A stretch of DNA of 64,000 nucleotides, taken from positions 1 to 64,000 of the forward strand of contig NZ_VTLB01000001.1 of NCBI RefSeq assembly GCF_020514235.1. The letters are read 5' to 3'. Both the position numbers and the translations under genes were made by a program. Below, one piece after another: positions 50,221 through 59,696 of this stretch. This DNA is from Synechococcus sp. MU1617. GTDB lineage: Bacteria > Cyanobacteriota > Cyanobacteriia > PCC-6307 > Cyanobiaceae. Position 1 is the stretch's first letter; each line of letters opens with the position of its first letter. The notes under the pieces are model-generated. The model worked only from the letters and a program-made list of their open reading frames with translations, had not been told where the DNA came from and made no database searches.

Positions 50221-50322
50221 ATGTTGTTCACTCTGGGTTGGGCGTCCTTGGCCGCCATGTTCAGTTTCTCCATCGCCATGGTGGTCTGGGGACGCAATGG
50301 TGACGGCACCCTGAACTTCTGA
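50221..50322 (+). CDS. petN: cytochrome b6f complex subunit PetN
   Basis: PetN is a 33-residue single-helix subunit needed to assemble cytochrome b6f in the thylakoid. The product [20 protein letters not shown] followed by VVWGRNGDG and the NF end agrees closely with PetN known to me from cyanobacteria. It is too short for ordinary gene callers. ATG 50221 to TGA 50322. Confidence 0.95.
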   Translation: MLFTLGWASLAAMFSFSIAMVVWGRNGDGTLNF

Positions 50323-50330
50323 TCGAATCT

Positions 50331-50480
50331 GTGCTTCAAGACGCACCACTTCTCAGCCAGACCCTGGCGGTCACGGCAGCAGTGCTTCTTGTCTTCGTCA
50401 GCGTTGCCGTGATTTATCTCTCAACGATCGAATGGAGGGACCGTCGACGCCGTCAGGGTTCAACCAAATCCTCCTCCTGA
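50331..50480 (+). CDS. small membrane protein downstream of petN
   Basis: GTG 50331 to TGA 50478-50480 gives 49 residues: a transmembrane helix (LAVTAAVLLVFVSVAVIYL) and a basic C-terminal tail (WRDRRRRQGSTKSSS). It lies eight bases after petN and overlaps the next gene's possible start by 49 bases. Possibly co-expressed with petN; function unknown. Confidence 0.62.
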   Translation: MLQDAPLLSQTLAVTAAVLLVFVSVAVIYLSTIEWRDRRRRQGSTKSSS

Positions 50481-51790
50481 TTGCGTCCATCCGACGCGAA
50501 CTTGAAGAGCATCCCTGCACAGCCCTTCTTCTGGGGTTGTGCTTTTTTTTGCCCGCCCTGCTGCTCGGCACGTCCAGCCTGCTGACGCCTTCTCTGAATC
50601 GCCATGGAACAGCAGAGCTGTTTGAGCTCAGTCGGCGGGCTCGCTTGGTGCAGAGTTTTGAGGCTGATCCCTCTAGATCGGTCCCGAAGGTCTGGCAGAA
50701 GCGGCTTGGTCCTTCGGCAGCCCCTGATCGCTGGGCCCGTCATGGCCGCGGGCTCTGGTGGCTGATCTGGCTGGACGACGGGGAACCCCTTCTGGCTCTT
50801 CCGTCAGCATCGAACTCGTCTTCCCTGGATCTGCTGTTCGCTGATGCACTACACCGCAGCAGTTTTGATCAACTCCAATCGCTTCAGCCAAGGGAGCCTT
50901 CGGGCTTGGAGCAGAGCTGCTTGCAGCGGTTGACCAGCGGAACGGCCGTGTTGTGGCAACCGTCAGGCCTGGCCTCGATCAGCGGTTCTCTTTTCCCCGC
51001 CTTGGCAAGCGTGTCCCATGGCTGTTTGCGTGTTGCGCTGCAGGGCGATCGGCTGATGGCTGAAGGACCTGTGGCTTCAAGACCCTTCGCGTCTCTGCAG
51101 GCTGACCAGGCGAAAGGCCAAACCAATTCCGTTCGCTTTGATCCGTCGTCGGCCTATCTAGAGCTCAATAGCGTTGCTCTGCAGCCTTTGCTGGGATCCG
51201 TTTTCAACAATCCACTGATCGCAGAACAACTCGACAGCCGTTATGGACTTCCGCAGGAGTTGCGTGATGTTCTGCTCGCTGCGCCTGTCGTTTTGCGGGT
51301 GGACGTGCTCGAGGCTGGCCGCTTCCAGGCCTCTGTTCAAGCCAGGTTGATGCTGGCTGCTGATCAAACCGACTGGATCAAGCGAAGTCTTGATGCCGTT
51401 GCAACCGCCTTGTTGAAGCGCGGGTTTCAAATGGAGCAACGCCCCCTTTTGTCTTCGAATGGTCGACCATCAAACCGTGTCGCCAATGTTTGGCTCGATC
51501 CCCAGGGGCACCCTCAAGGTGGATGGTCGTTGAGCTCTGGAACGCAGGATCAGGTGGAGCTGCTGCTTGGCTTAGGGGACGTCCCGACCATCGGCCCCTC
51601 ACCGTTGAAAAGGATGGGTCAACAGCAACTTCGCCTTCAAGGGAAACCGGATCAATTGGTTCGGCTGGGTTGGCTGGGACCGGGCTGGCCTCGGGTCATT
51701 GGTAACGCATCTCAACTGGAGCTTGAGATGACAGCACTGCCGAAGAATCAACAGCCCGGATGGCTTCGCCTTCAGCTGGAGGTGCCTTGA
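50432..51790 (+). CDS. hypothetical membrane-anchored protein
   Basis: A 452-residue protein. One transmembrane helix lies near residues 30-50 (ALLLGLCFFLPALLLGTSSL); the rest is soluble and apparently exported, with no recognised domain. The C-terminal part is rich in beta-type segments (QQQLRLQGKPDQLVRLGWLG). ATG 50432 is within the preceding small gene, so a later start is possible. Confidence 0.7.
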   Translation: MEGPSTPSGFNQILLLIASIRRELEEHPCTALLLGLCFFLPALLLGTSSLLTPSLNRHGTAELFELSRRARLVQSFEADPSRSVPKVWQKRLGPSAAPDRWARHGRGLWWLIWLDDGEPLLALPSASNSSSLDLLFADALHRSSFDQLQSLQPREPSGLEQSCLQRLTSGTAVLWQPSGLASISGSLFPALASVSHGCLRVALQGDRLMAEGPVASRPFASLQADQAKGQTNSVRFDPSSAYLELNSVALQPLLGSVFNNPLIAEQLDSRYGLPQELRDVLLAAPVVLRVDVLEAGRFQASVQARLMLAADQTDWIKRSLDAVATALLKRGFQMEQRPLLSSNGRPSNRVANVWLDPQGHPQGGWSLSSGTQDQVELLLGLGDVPTIGPSPLKRMGQQQLRLQGKPDQLVRLGWLGPGWPRVIGNASQLELEMTALPKNQQPGWLRLQLEVP

Positions 51791-52419
51791 GCCTGCTCTG
51801 CCAAACGGCGCTCCTTCTTGCGCTTTTCAGCAGCGATCGTTTCGTTCAACAGTTCAACGGCCTGATCCATCCGTTCGCTGTTGGAGCTAAATAGCGTTAG
51901 ATCCTTCTCGACGCGATCGCAGGGCAAACCGAGGCTTTCGGCGAGTTCCTTGCTTTGATTGAGAATGGCCTCAGTTTCCAAGCCGGTGGCATCCGCGGCA
52001 GTCGCCTTGAGAAGGCTCATCAGTCCGACGGCCATCAAACGTGAGTAGTGGCTGCCATCTTTGAGGCTGTGGGATGACAGCCAACTCTTCAGGCTCTCGA
52101 GATCCTTGCCTTTGGCTTGTTCAACCAGCGAAGCGTTGGTCTTACGCAGCTTTGCTGCGTCGAAGCCATTGCTGCTGCAGAGGGCATTGAACAGTGCGTC
52201 TGTCTGCGCTTCTGGCCGATAGCCCTTGGTGAAGGTGTTAAACACGCTGCACAGCCCGACGCTGAAGAGTTCGTTGGCTTCAAATCGACTTTGATGGCTC
52301 AGCAAATGCAGCTCCACCAGCAGCTCGTCAGCAAGGCGGCGGTACAGCGGCGCAATGACGTGGGGGAAGGCCTGATGAAACGCTCGTTTGCTGTCGGCGA
52401 TGGTCTGACTTGCGGCCAA
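51772..52419 (-). CDS. psb29: PSII biogenesis protein Psb29 / thylakoid formation protein Thf1
   Basis: A 215-residue helical protein with the family N-terminus ASQTIADSKRAFHQAFPHVI and PLYRRLADELLVELHLLSHQ, and a C-terminal coiled tail (ETIAAEKRKKERRLAEQ). Psb29/Thf1 is needed for PSII stability and for normal FtsH protease levels in cyanobacteria and plants (established knowledge). It is divergent from clpP, with ftsH close by. Confidence 0.93.
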   Translation of the reverse strand: MAASQTIADSKRAFHQAFPHVIAPLYRRLADELLVELHLLSHQSRFEANELFSVGLCSVFNTFTKGYRPEAQTDALFNALCSSNGFDAAKLRKTNASLVEQAKGKDLESLKSWLSSHSLKDGSHYSRLMAVGLMSLLKATAADATGLETEAILNQSKELAESLGLPCDRVEKDLTLFSSNSERMDQAVELLNETIAAEKRKKERRLAEQAQGTSS

Positions 52420-52437
52420 CGTGCAGTCCCAGAATGA

Positions 52438-53094
52438 ATGGCTGGAACCCTAGCGCCGCAGACATCGCCGTTAGGATTGCTCGACCCCGCTGATGCTCAG
52501 ATGATCCCCATTGTGATTGAGGAGTCCGGCCGGGGAGAAAGGGCCTTTGACATTTATTCCCGGCTTCTGCGCGAGCGCATCATCTTCCTTGGTGAGGCTG
52601 TCACCAGTGACTCCGCCAACCGGATCGTGGCCCAGATGTTGTTCCTCGAAGCTGAGGATCCCGAGAAAGATATCTACCTGTACATCAACTCGCCCGGCGG
52701 TTCGGTCTACGACGGCCTCGGCATCTTCGACACGATGCAGCACATCAAACCGGATGTGCACACGGTGTGTGTTGGCCTGGCCGCGAGCATGGGTGCCTTC
52801 CTTCTTTGTGCCGGCACCAAGGGCAAGCGCAGCAGCCTGCAGCACTCCCGGATCATGATTCACCAGCCTTTGGGCGGTGCCCAGGGCCAAGCCAGTGACA
52901 TCCGCATTCAGGCGGACGAAATTCTCTTCTTGAAGGATCGCCTCAACAAGGAGCTGGCTGATCGCACCGGGCAACCTCTGGATCGCATCCAACAGGACAC
53001 TGACCGTGACTTCTTCATGTCACCCACCGAAGCAGTGAACTATGGGTTGATTGATTCGGTGATCGACAAGCGTCCCGTTCAGGCTGTCGCTTGA
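52438..53094 (+). CDS. clpP: ATP-dependent Clp protease proteolytic subunit
   Basis: A serine protease ring subunit of 218 residues. The catalytic Ser is in [12 protein letters not shown] near residue 118, His in [11 protein letters not shown] near 142, and Asp in [10 protein letters not shown] near 192. The core starts at [20 protein letters not shown] (Met at 52501), so residues 1-21 are either a propeptide or the real start is ATG 52501. The stop overlaps the DUF2256 start (TTGA). Which of the clpP paralogues it is cannot be settled here. Confidence 0.95.
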   Translation: MAGTLAPQTSPLGLLDPADAQMIPIVIEESGRGERAFDIYSRLLRERIIFLGEAVTSDSANRIVAQMLFLEAEDPEKDIYLYINSPGGSVYDGLGIFDTMQHIKPDVHTVCVGLAASMGAFLLCAGTKGKRSSLQHSRIMIHQPLGGAQGQASDIRIQADEILFLKDRLNKELADRTGQPLDRIQQDTDRDFFMSPTEAVNYGLIDSVIDKRPVQAVA

Positions 53095-53246
53095 AGAAGG
53101 GGGGGGCTAAAAACATCCGTCCCAGCAAGATCTGTCCAGTCTGCGATCGCCCGTTTGAGTGGCGTAAAGCCTGGAGAAATTGCTGGGAGGAGGTTGTGTA
53201 TTGCTCCGAACGTTGCCGTCGACGCAAGAACAAATCCAATTCATAA
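53091..53246 (+). CDS. DUF2256 zinc-finger-like small protein
   Basis: A 51-residue protein from TTG 53091, overlapping the clpP stop. It has the DUF2256 pattern [16 protein letters not shown] and [12 protein letters not shown], with two CxxC-like cysteine pairs suggesting zinc binding. Function unknown. Linked to clpP by a translational overlap. Confidence 0.85.
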   Translation: MKKGGAKNIRPSKICPVCDRPFEWRKAWRNCWEEVVYCSERCRRRKNKSNS

Positions 53247-53248
53247 CA

Positions 53249-53281
53249 AAGCCCCCGTCTGATTAAGACGGGGGCTTTTTT
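53249..53281. terminator. strong intrinsic terminator
   Basis: A perfect 12-bp stem (AAGCCCCCGTCT / AGACGGGGGCTT, 53249-53260 with 53266-53277), a 5-base loop and a run of T on the plus strand. It ends the clpP-DUF2256 unit. The symmetric stem may also serve the convergent ftsH transcript, though the U-run on that side is weaker. Confidence 0.92.
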
Positions 53282-53298
53282 GGTTGCTGGGCCGAGGA

Positions 53299-55218
53299 TC
53301 AGTCCAAGGTGACGACTGTGCGGTCTTTCTCAGGAACAGCGGTGAATTCAGCCACAACGGCCTTGAACTCATCACCATTCATGGTTTCTTTCTCGATCAG
53401 CAATTCCACCAGGCGGTCCATGGCTTCGCGGTTGGCGGCCACGATCTCCACAGTTTCGTCATAACAACGCTTCACCATGTTGCGCACTTGAATATCGATC
53501 TGTTGGGAGATCGATTCCGACACCTCACTGCGAGACATCAAGTCGCGGCCCAGGAACACTTCCTGGCTTCCGCCTTCGAGGGCAACAGGGCCGAGATCAC
53601 TCATGCCGAGCCGGGTCACCATGTTTCGAGCCATCGAAGCAACTTGCTGGATGTCGCCACCGGCTCCGGTGGTGACTTCCTGATGACCGAACACCACATC
53701 CTCTGCGGCACGTCCACCCAGTGCTCCCATGATGCGCGCTTTGAGCTGGGCACGGGTGACCAGAGTTTGCTCTTCGTCAGGGGAGAACCAGGTGAGGCCT
53801 TGGGCCTGACCACGGGGAACCAAGGTGACCTTCTGAACAGGATCGTGGTCCTTGACCAGGGTTCCGATCAGGGCATGACCCACTTCGTGGTATGCGATCA
53901 GACGCTTGCTGCGACCGTCGGTGAGCGGACGGCCTTCCATGCCGGCGATGATGCGATCGACAGCGTCGTCGATCTCGCTCAGACCGATGGCGTCCTTGCG
54001 GCGACGGGCGGTGAGGATGGCTGCCTCGTTCATCAAGTTGGCCAGGTCAGCCCCGGTGAAGCCAGGGGTGCGGCGGGCGATGCTTTCGAGGGACAGCTCA
54101 TCTTCGAGCTTCTTGTTGCGGCAGTGCACGTCGAGGATGGCGAGGCGGCCCTTGATATCAGGGGCGTCCACAGTGACCTGACGGTCGAAACGACCGGGAC
54201 GCATCAGGGCTGAGTCCAGAACGTCGGGACGGTTGGTGGCGGCAATGATGATGATGCCGCTGTTGCCCTCGAAGCCATCCATCTCCGTCAGGAGCTGGTT
54301 CAGCGTCTGTTCGCGTTCGTCGTTACCGCCGCCGATGCCAGCACCGCGCTGGCGACCAACGGCATCAATTTCGTCGATGAAGATCAGACAAGGGCTGTTC
54401 TCTTTGGCCTTCTTGAACAGGTCGCGAACGCGGCTGGCACCCACGCCAACGAACATTTCGACGAACTCAGAACCAGAGAGCGAGAAGAAGGGAACTCCCG
54501 CTTCGCCTGCAATGGCCTTGGCAAGAAGGGTTTTACCGGTGCCGGGAGGGCCAACCAACAGAAGGCCGCGGGGAATCTGAGCACCCACGGAGGTAAAACG
54601 CTCGGGCTGCTTGAGGAAGGTGACCACTTCCTGAAGTTCCTGCTTGGCTTCGGTGACACCAGCCACGTCATCAAACATGACGCCTGTTTCTGCTTCCATC
54701 ATGAAGCGGGCCTTGCTTTTGCCGAACTGCATGGCTTGGCCAGGGCCGCCAGGCATGTTGCTGTTGCGGCGGGCTAAGAAGATCAGGGCACCGATCAGCA
54801 GCAGCGGGAAGGCCAGATTGCCCAGAACCCCCAGGGCCGGAGGCGCTGTGCGGGGGGGATGAATATCGAAGCTGATGCCTTCAGTCTTCAGGGTGTTGAT
54901 CAGCTCAGGGGCAAGACCGGGCAAATCGACGCGCAGGCGCTGGACGCGGTTGTCGAGATCGGGATCAACGGCTTCGATCACGGCGTTGCGGCCACCGTCG
55001 TAGATATCAACGGCTGTGACGCGGCCGGCTTCGACGTAGTCGAGGAAGCGGCCGTAGCTCATACGCGCCACGGCAGCATTGCGGGGAGCGACGGTGGTGC
55101 CATTGCTGTCTTGGCTGAGGCCATTGATGCCTCCGTTACTCACCACCTGCCAGCCAATCAGCAACACGACGCCGATTGGCAACAGCCAGAGGGCAAGAAG
55201 GCGCCAGCGCTGATTCAT
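53299..55218 (-). CDS. ftsH: FtsH membrane AAA+ metalloprotease
   Basis: A 639-residue protein: transmembrane helices near residues 7-27 and 128-148 with the lumenal region between, the AAA domain with Walker [10 protein letters not shown] near 218, Walker [10 protein letters not shown] near 275, [23 protein letters not shown], and the zinc site HEVGHALIG near 440. FtsH degrades photodamaged D1 and other membrane proteins in thylakoids. Cyanobacteria have several copies; the paralogue identity cannot be fixed from this sequence alone. Confidence 0.96.
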   Translation of the reverse strand: MNQRWRLLALWLLPIGVVLLIGWQVVSNGGINGLSQDSNGTTVAPRNAAVARMSYGRFLDYVEAGRVTAVDIYDGGRNAVIEAVDPDLDNRVQRLRVDLPGLAPELINTLKTEGISFDIHPPRTAPPALGVLGNLAFPLLLIGALIFLARRNSNMPGGPGQAMQFGKSKARFMMEAETGVMFDDVAGVTEAKQELQEVVTFLKQPERFTSVGAQIPRGLLLVGPPGTGKTLLAKAIAGEAGVPFFSLSGSEFVEMFVGVGASRVRDLFKKAKENSPCLIFIDEIDAVGRQRGAGIGGGNDEREQTLNQLLTEMDGFEGNSGIIIIAATNRPDVLDSALMRPGRFDRQVTVDAPDIKGRLAILDVHCRNKKLEDELSLESIARRTPGFTGADLANLMNEAAILTARRRKDAIGLSEIDDAVDRIIAGMEGRPLTDGRSKRLIAYHEVGHALIGTLVKDHDPVQKVTLVPRGQAQGLTWFSPDEEQTLVTRAQLKARIMGALGGRAAEDVVFGHQEVTTGAGGDIQQVASMARNMVTRLGMSDLGPVALEGGSQEVFLGRDLMSRSEVSESISQQIDIQVRNMVKRCYDETVEIVAANREAMDRLVELLIEKETMNGDEFKAVVAEFTAVPEKDRTVVTLD

Positions 55219-55276
55219 GAGCCGAAAAAATTCGTTAACTAGTGTAAAGGAGTTGGACTGATTTCTGAGACCCGAA

Positions 55277-56506
55277 TCAAAGGCTTCTCAGGGCAACAAT
55301 TGGATCGAGCTTGGCGGCTCGTCGGGCAGGTACGACACCGAAGAACAGTCCGATCGATCCTGAGAGCCCAACGGTGAACATCACTGTCGTGGCGCCGATC
55401 GCTGCCGGGAGTGGCGTGACCGCCGCCACGAGGCTCACGGTTCCAAGCCCCACCAGCGTGCCGATGGCGCCGCCCAGGCTGGCAAGCACCAGGGATTCCA
55501 CCAGAAACTGCTGCAGCACATCAGTGCTGCGAGCCCCCAGGGCCTTGCGCAGACCGATCTCTTCGGTTCGTTCGCTGACGGACACCAGCATGATGTTCAT
55601 GATCCCGATGCCGCCCACCAGCAGGGAGATCCCTCCGATGGCCCCGAGCATCAAGGTGAGTCCTCCGGTGATGGTGCTCACGATGGTGAGGGCATCCTTC
55701 TGGGACCGAACCACGAAATCGTCATCCCGGAGAATTCGGTGCCTCTGTCTCAGCAGGTTGTTGATCTGAAAGCTTGCTGCGTTGATGCTCTGTTCATCTC
55801 TGGCTTCAACACTGATGGAGTTGAGGCTGACGCCGTAAATCGGATCCCGACCGGTGATCCGGTTCACCATCGTTGTGATTGGGATGTAAATGTTTTCATC
55901 CTGGTTGCTGCCGAACACGGCCCCTTTGGGGGCCATCACACCGATCACCTCAAAGCTTTGATTGCCGATGCGCACCTGCTGGCCAATCGCTGAGCCAGTG
56001 GGGAACATCTTTTTGCGTAGATCAGAGCCGAGCACAGCAACAGCCCGTGCACCGGCTACTGCCTTGGCGCTGATGAAACGGCCCTTGGCCACTTCAAAGC
56101 TGCGAACCGGAAGGAACTCCGGTGTCACGCCGAAGACCGCACCAGTGGCACTGCGGGCTCCCGCCTGCACCACCTGATTGGTGTTGACCAGAGGCGCGAC
56201 GCGTTTGACGCTGGGAACTTGAGCGGCGATGGCTTCGGCATCCTCCAGGACAAGCGTTTTGGGTCGGGTGACACCTTGGCGTCTGGTGTTTGTGTTGCCA
56301 GGGACCACAAACAGCACATTGGCACCGAGGTTGTTCAACTGCCCTTCAGCCAGCCCCTGGGCGCCACGACCAACCCCCACCAGGGTGATCACAGAGGCAT
56401 TACCGATCACGATGCCCACCATGGTGAGCAGGCTGCGCAGACGGTTGCTCCGCAGGGTGGACAGGGCCATCCGCACCGTTTCCGTTGCGGGCATCCGCCG
56501 GTTCAT
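55277..56506 (-). CDS. MacB/FtsX-type ABC transporter permease
   Basis: A 409-residue permease: N-terminal helix after [20 protein letters not shown], a large periplasmic MacB_PCD domain (about 50-270, e.g. [15 protein letters not shown]), then three helices ending in the FtsX domain with [19 protein letters not shown] near 318. It should work with an ATPase and a membrane fusion protein to export lipids, peptides or drugs; neither partner is adjacent. Confidence 0.88.
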   Translation of the reverse strand: MNRRMPATETVRMALSTLRSNRLRSLLTMVGIVIGNASVITLVGVGRGAQGLAEGQLNNLGANVLFVVPGNTNTRRQGVTRPKTLVLEDAEAIAAQVPSVKRVAPLVNTNQVVQAGARSATGAVFGVTPEFLPVRSFEVAKGRFISAKAVAGARAVAVLGSDLRKKMFPTGSAIGQQVRIGNQSFEVIGVMAPKGAVFGSNQDENIYIPITTMVNRITGRDPIYGVSLNSISVEARDEQSINAASFQINNLLRQRHRILRDDDFVVRSQKDALTIVSTITGGLTLMLGAIGGISLLVGGIGIMNIMLVSVSERTEEIGLRKALGARSTDVLQQFLVESLVLASLGGAIGTLVGLGTVSLVAAVTPLPAAIGATTVMFTVGLSGSIGLFFGVVPARRAAKLDPIVALRSL

Positions 56507-56519
56507 GGTTTGGCGTCGT

Positions 56520-57971
56520 TCAGATCAGTGTCGCTTCAGCTTCGTTGCTAACGATGCTCACCTTGACAAGATCCGTGGATCCGGAAACGCCCGAATGGGT
56601 GCCTGCGGACTGAACCACAAGATCTCCCTCCTTCAGCAGATCCAGTTCTCTGGCCTTGACCATGGCGGCGTGGAAGGTTTGCGTGGTGCGTTCGCCCTGG
56701 GGAATCACCAGAGGGGTCACACCCCACACCAGCTGAAGACGGCAGGCAACGGTGCGATCGGGGGTGACAGCAAGAATCGGTGCCGCAGGCCGAAACTTGC
56801 TGACGTTTCGAGCCGTGGCCCCACTTTTTGTGAGGGGAAGGATCGCGGAGGCGTTGAGCTGGCTGGCGATGGTGCTGACCGCACCGCTCAAGGCATTGGG
56901 AACGGTGCTGGGCAGGTGGCTGTCGATCGAGCGTTGGGGATAGTCCTTTTCAATCCTTCGAGCAATGGTGGCCATGGTCTGAACGGCTTCCACGGGGAAA
57001 TCCCCCACCGCGGTCTCATTGGAAAGCATCACGGCGTCGGTGCCATCAAGGATGGCGTTGGCCACGTCGCTGACTTCGGCTCGGGTCGGCCGGGGGCTGG
57101 AGGCCATGGAATCCAGCATCTGGGTGGCCGTGATGATGGGGATGCCCAGGCTGTTGGCCTTGCTGATCAGTTCCTTCTGCAGAAGCGGAACTTCCTCAGC
57201 CGGCATCTCCACTCCGAGGTCACCGCGGGCCACCATCACACCGTCGCAGAGCGGAAGGATCGAATCGATCTGATCGATGGCCTCAAATTTTTCGATCTTC
57301 GCCACCACAGGGGTCTCATGGCCCTGCTCACGGATCAGTCCGCGAATCTCTTCCATGTCGGAGGGATTGCGCACGAAGCTGAGTGCCACCCAATCCACCC
57401 CCTGGCTGAGGCCAAAGGCCAAGTCGGTCTTGTCCTTGTCCGTTAGGGCACGAACGGAAAGCTGCACGTCCGGGAAGTTGACGCCCTTGTTGTTGGAAAG
57501 AACACCGCCCACGGTCACGGTGCAATGCAGGGTCTGCTGCGCCTTGTCGACGGTATCGACCCTCATCTCAACGCGGCCGTCGTCGAGCAGGATCCGGCTT
57601 CCGGCGGTGACTTCGTCGGCCAGCTTGTCGTAGGTCACGGTTGCGATCGTCTTGTCGCAGCTCACCGGCCGTGAGGTGAGCGTGAAGGGATCGCCATTGG
57701 CCAGGGTGATCGGGCCTTCCGCAAACCTCCCGAGTCGGATCTTCGGGCCCTGAAGGTCTTGGAGGATGCCGATGGTCTGACCCAATTCCTCAGACACCTG
57801 ACGAATCGTGGCGATGCGTGCGGCGTGTTCGCTGTGGTCCCCGTGGGAAAAGTTCAGCCGGAACGTGGTGGCACCAGCCTTCACCAGCTCCTTGATCCGC
57901 TGCGGACTTTCCGTGGCAGGGCCGATGGTGGCCACGATCTTGGTCCGTCGGTTCAGGTCGAACTGGCCCAT
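56520..57971 (-). CDS. pyk: pyruvate kinase
   Basis: Makes pyruvate and ATP from phosphoenolpyruvate and ADP. The 483-residue product starts MGQFDLNRRTKIVATIGPAT. Active-site blocks: FRLNFSHGDHSEH near 38, VAKIEKFEAI near 220, VMVARGDLGVEMPAEEVPLL near 240 and ITATQMLDSM near 276. The C-terminal domain (about 350-483) supports allosteric regulation. An ATG at 58004 is 11 codons upstream but lacks similarity. Confidence 0.95.
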   Translation of the reverse strand: MGQFDLNRRTKIVATIGPATESPQRIKELVKAGATTFRLNFSHGDHSEHAARIATIRQVSEELGQTIGILQDLQGPKIRLGRFAEGPITLANGDPFTLTSRPVSCDKTIATVTYDKLADEVTAGSRILLDDGRVEMRVDTVDKAQQTLHCTVTVGGVLSNNKGVNFPDVQLSVRALTDKDKTDLAFGLSQGVDWVALSFVRNPSDMEEIRGLIREQGHETPVVAKIEKFEAIDQIDSILPLCDGVMVARGDLGVEMPAEEVPLLQKELISKANSLGIPIITATQMLDSMASSPRPTRAEVSDVANAILDGTDAVMLSNETAVGDFPVEAVQTMATIARRIEKDYPQRSIDSHLPSTVPNALSGAVSTIASQLNASAILPLTKSGATARNVSKFRPAAPILAVTPDRTVACRLQLVWGVTPLVIPQGERTTQTFHAAMVKARELDLLKEGDLVVQSAGTHSGVSGSTDLVKVSIVSNEAEATLI

Positions 57972-58027
57972 ATCGCGGCTGAAAATCCTTGCGGAAACTA
58001 CCATCCGGGCGTTTCCCTACCGGTCCC

Positions 58028-58357
58028 ATGGAGATGAATTCCTATCAGGACGCCGCCCGAAAGACGGCTGCCTACCCGGATGTGGGCCGTAATCCCATCT
58101 ATCCGACCCTTGGTTTGACCGGTGAAGCCGGCGAGGTGGCTGACAAGGTGAAAAAGGTGATTCGGGATCGTGAGGGTGTTTTTGATGCCGACACCCGCGA
58201 AGCAATCAAGTTGGAGCTGGGAGATGTGCTCTGGTACGTGGCTCAGCTGGCCAGCGAACTGGGTTATGACCTGGATGAGGTGGCTGAAGCCAACCTGCAG
58301 AAACTGTCGAGCCGGGCTGCCCGTGGGCGCATCGGCGGCAGCGGTGACCAACGTTGA
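58028..58357 (+). CDS. MazG-like nucleotide pyrophosphohydrolase
   Basis: A 109-residue MazG-type all-alpha NTP pyrophosphatase. The metal-binding pattern is TGEAGEVADKVKKVIRD near 27 (EExxE-like) and KLELGDVLWYVAQLASELG near 60 (ExxD). It ends with the family's RIGGSGDQR. Such enzymes remove non-canonical NTPs. A second start at 58034 (MNSYQ) is equally possible. Confidence 0.88.
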   Translation: MEMNSYQDAARKTAAYPDVGRNPIYPTLGLTGEAGEVADKVKKVIRDREGVFDADTREAIKLELGDVLWYVAQLASELGYDLDEVAEANLQKLSSRAARGRIGGSGDQR

Positions 58358-58364
58358 TCTCCTG

Positions 58365-58838
58365 ATGCTCCGACGACTCCTTGCCTTGTTGTGCAGCCTG
58401 CCTCTGCTGCTTGGACTGGCACTCCCTTGCGATGCCGCTGAACTTCAACTCACTGAGGTTCGCCTGGATCCCTGCGGAGAGCTGGACGCTGGTAATCAAC
58501 CCGAACTGAGCCGGCCGATGGGTGCCAGCTGTTATGTGCTGACGGGAGACGTTGAGAACCGCGGCAAAAACAGCGTCATCGATACCGATGTGTACGCACG
58601 AATTCTTGATGCCAGTGGTGAACCCGTTCTTCCAAACAGAACCCGGGTGGGATCGATCGGGGATGTGAACCCCGGTCACTCCCCATTCGCTCTGCGAATC
58701 TCAGTGCCTGCGGGAACACCTGGACCGTTTGTGATCAAAAATCCCCGTGCCCGTGGGTTCAATGCCCCTGTACGAACCCGCGTTGATGCTGATGAGGATG
58801 ATTTGCTGCCGTTGGAACGCGGCATCAATCAGCAGTGA
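58365..58838 (+). CDS. secreted hypothetical protein
   Basis: A 157-residue product with a signal peptide (MLRRLLALLCSLPLLLGLAL, cleaved near CDA) and a mature domain containing LDPCGELDAG, SCYVLTGDVENRGKNSVIDT and ALRISVPAGTPG, a layout like an FxLYD/DUF3426-type beta-sandwich. Seven bases after the MazG-like gene. Confidence 0.65.
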   Translation: MLRRLLALLCSLPLLLGLALPCDAAELQLTEVRLDPCGELDAGNQPELSRPMGASCYVLTGDVENRGKNSVIDTDVYARILDASGEPVLPNRTRVGSIGDVNPGHSPFALRISVPAGTPGPFVIKNPRARGFNAPVRTRVDADEDDLLPLERGINQQ

Positions 58839-59135
58839 TCACCAGGTGGAGCCCGACATGTAGAAGGCGCTGATCGACTGCCCCACCAGGCTCTGCAACA
58901 GATTCAGGGCCAGGAAGGCCAGGATGGCGGAGAGGTCAATGCCCCCAAGTGGTGGGATCAAACCCCTGAATGCGTTGAGGTAGGGGTCGGTGATCGCACT
59001 CACGCTGCTCAGCACCGGATTGCCCCAGTCCAGGTTCGGGAACCAGCTCAGCAGAACTCGAACGATCAGCACCAATGAGTAGATCTGCAGGGTCTGGGAC
59101 AGCACCTGCAGCAGGGTGACGGGTAGAGATTCCAT
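58839..59135 (-). CDS. YggT family membrane protein
   Basis: A 98-residue protein with two membrane spans, the first LLQVLSQTLQIYSLVLIVRV and the second near residues 64-90. The family mark is RVLLSWFPNLDWGNPVLSSV followed by ITDPYLNAFRGLIPP. In cyanobacteria and plastids YggT/Ycf19-like proteins affect thylakoid or nucleoid organisation. It is the downstream partner of scpB on the same strand. Confidence 0.88.
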   Translation of the reverse strand: MESLPVTLLQVLSQTLQIYSLVLIVRVLLSWFPNLDWGNPVLSSVSAITDPYLNAFRGLIPPLGGIDLSAILAFLALNLLQSLVGQSISAFYMSGSTW

Positions 59136-59159
59136 GACGGGGGCTGATCTGCTTCGACT

Positions 59160-59657
59160 TTATGCAGCTTCCGTCAGATCGGTTGCCCCGAGATCAGGAA
59201 GCACGGAGAAGGTGCGATGGAATTTTTCGGTGAGAGTGAGCCAGTAGGACCGCCCCTCGCTCTGTCGACGCCGTTCGATGAATTCCTGCGCCAGCAGTTC
59301 CTTGATGTGGTCGTAGGCCCCCGAGCCCCGCAGATCCACAAGATCCGATTGAAGAATTCGCTTCTTCAGGGCAATGGTGGCAAGGGTTCGCAAGGTTGCC
59401 GTGGAGAGATTCACCGGCAGCAGGTCTTTGACCAGATCGCCCATGCCCGGCCTGAGCTGCAGCCCGTAGCGACCGCTCTGTTCAACGATCTCAAGGGCAC
59501 TGTCCCTCTGGGCGTAAGAGGCCGTCAGGGCCACGAGGGCTTCTTCCACGGACCGGCGGTCTGAATCGGCAAGCTCGGTCAGTTCGCCGACGCTGACGGG
59601 CCGGCCCTTGAGATAAAGAATCGCCTCGAGTCTGGTGGGCAGGGATGCAGACGTCAT
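59160..59657 (-). CDS. scpB: segregation and condensation protein B
   Basis: A 165-residue winged-helix protein that partners ScpA and SMC in chromosome compaction. Features: LEAILYLKGRPVSVGELTEL near 10, the second winged helix around LSTATLRTLATIALKKRILQ and DLRGSGAYDHIKELLAQEFI near 108. The length is typical of the family. No scpA is in the window. ATG 59657 follows an ATG one codon earlier. Confidence 0.9.
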   Translation of the reverse strand: MTSASLPTRLEAILYLKGRPVSVGELTELADSDRRSVEEALVALTASYAQRDSALEIVEQSGRYGLQLRPGMGDLVKDLLPVNLSTATLRTLATIALKKRILQSDLVDLRGSGAYDHIKELLAQEFIERRRQSEGRSYWLTLTEKFHRTFSVLPDLGATDLTEAA

Positions 59658-59696
59658 CACAAGCCCTCGAGAGCACTCAAGTTACCGCCTGAAAAC

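Noticed and set aside
53284-54213. A 309-codon plus-strand open frame over the ftsH 3' half
   Set aside because: It is antisense to the AAA and zinc protease regions and has a His/Asp/Gly-biased composition.
56229-57446. A 405-codon plus-strand open frame opposite the ABC permease and pyruvate kinase
   Set aside because: It spans two real genes antisense and has no recognisable motif.
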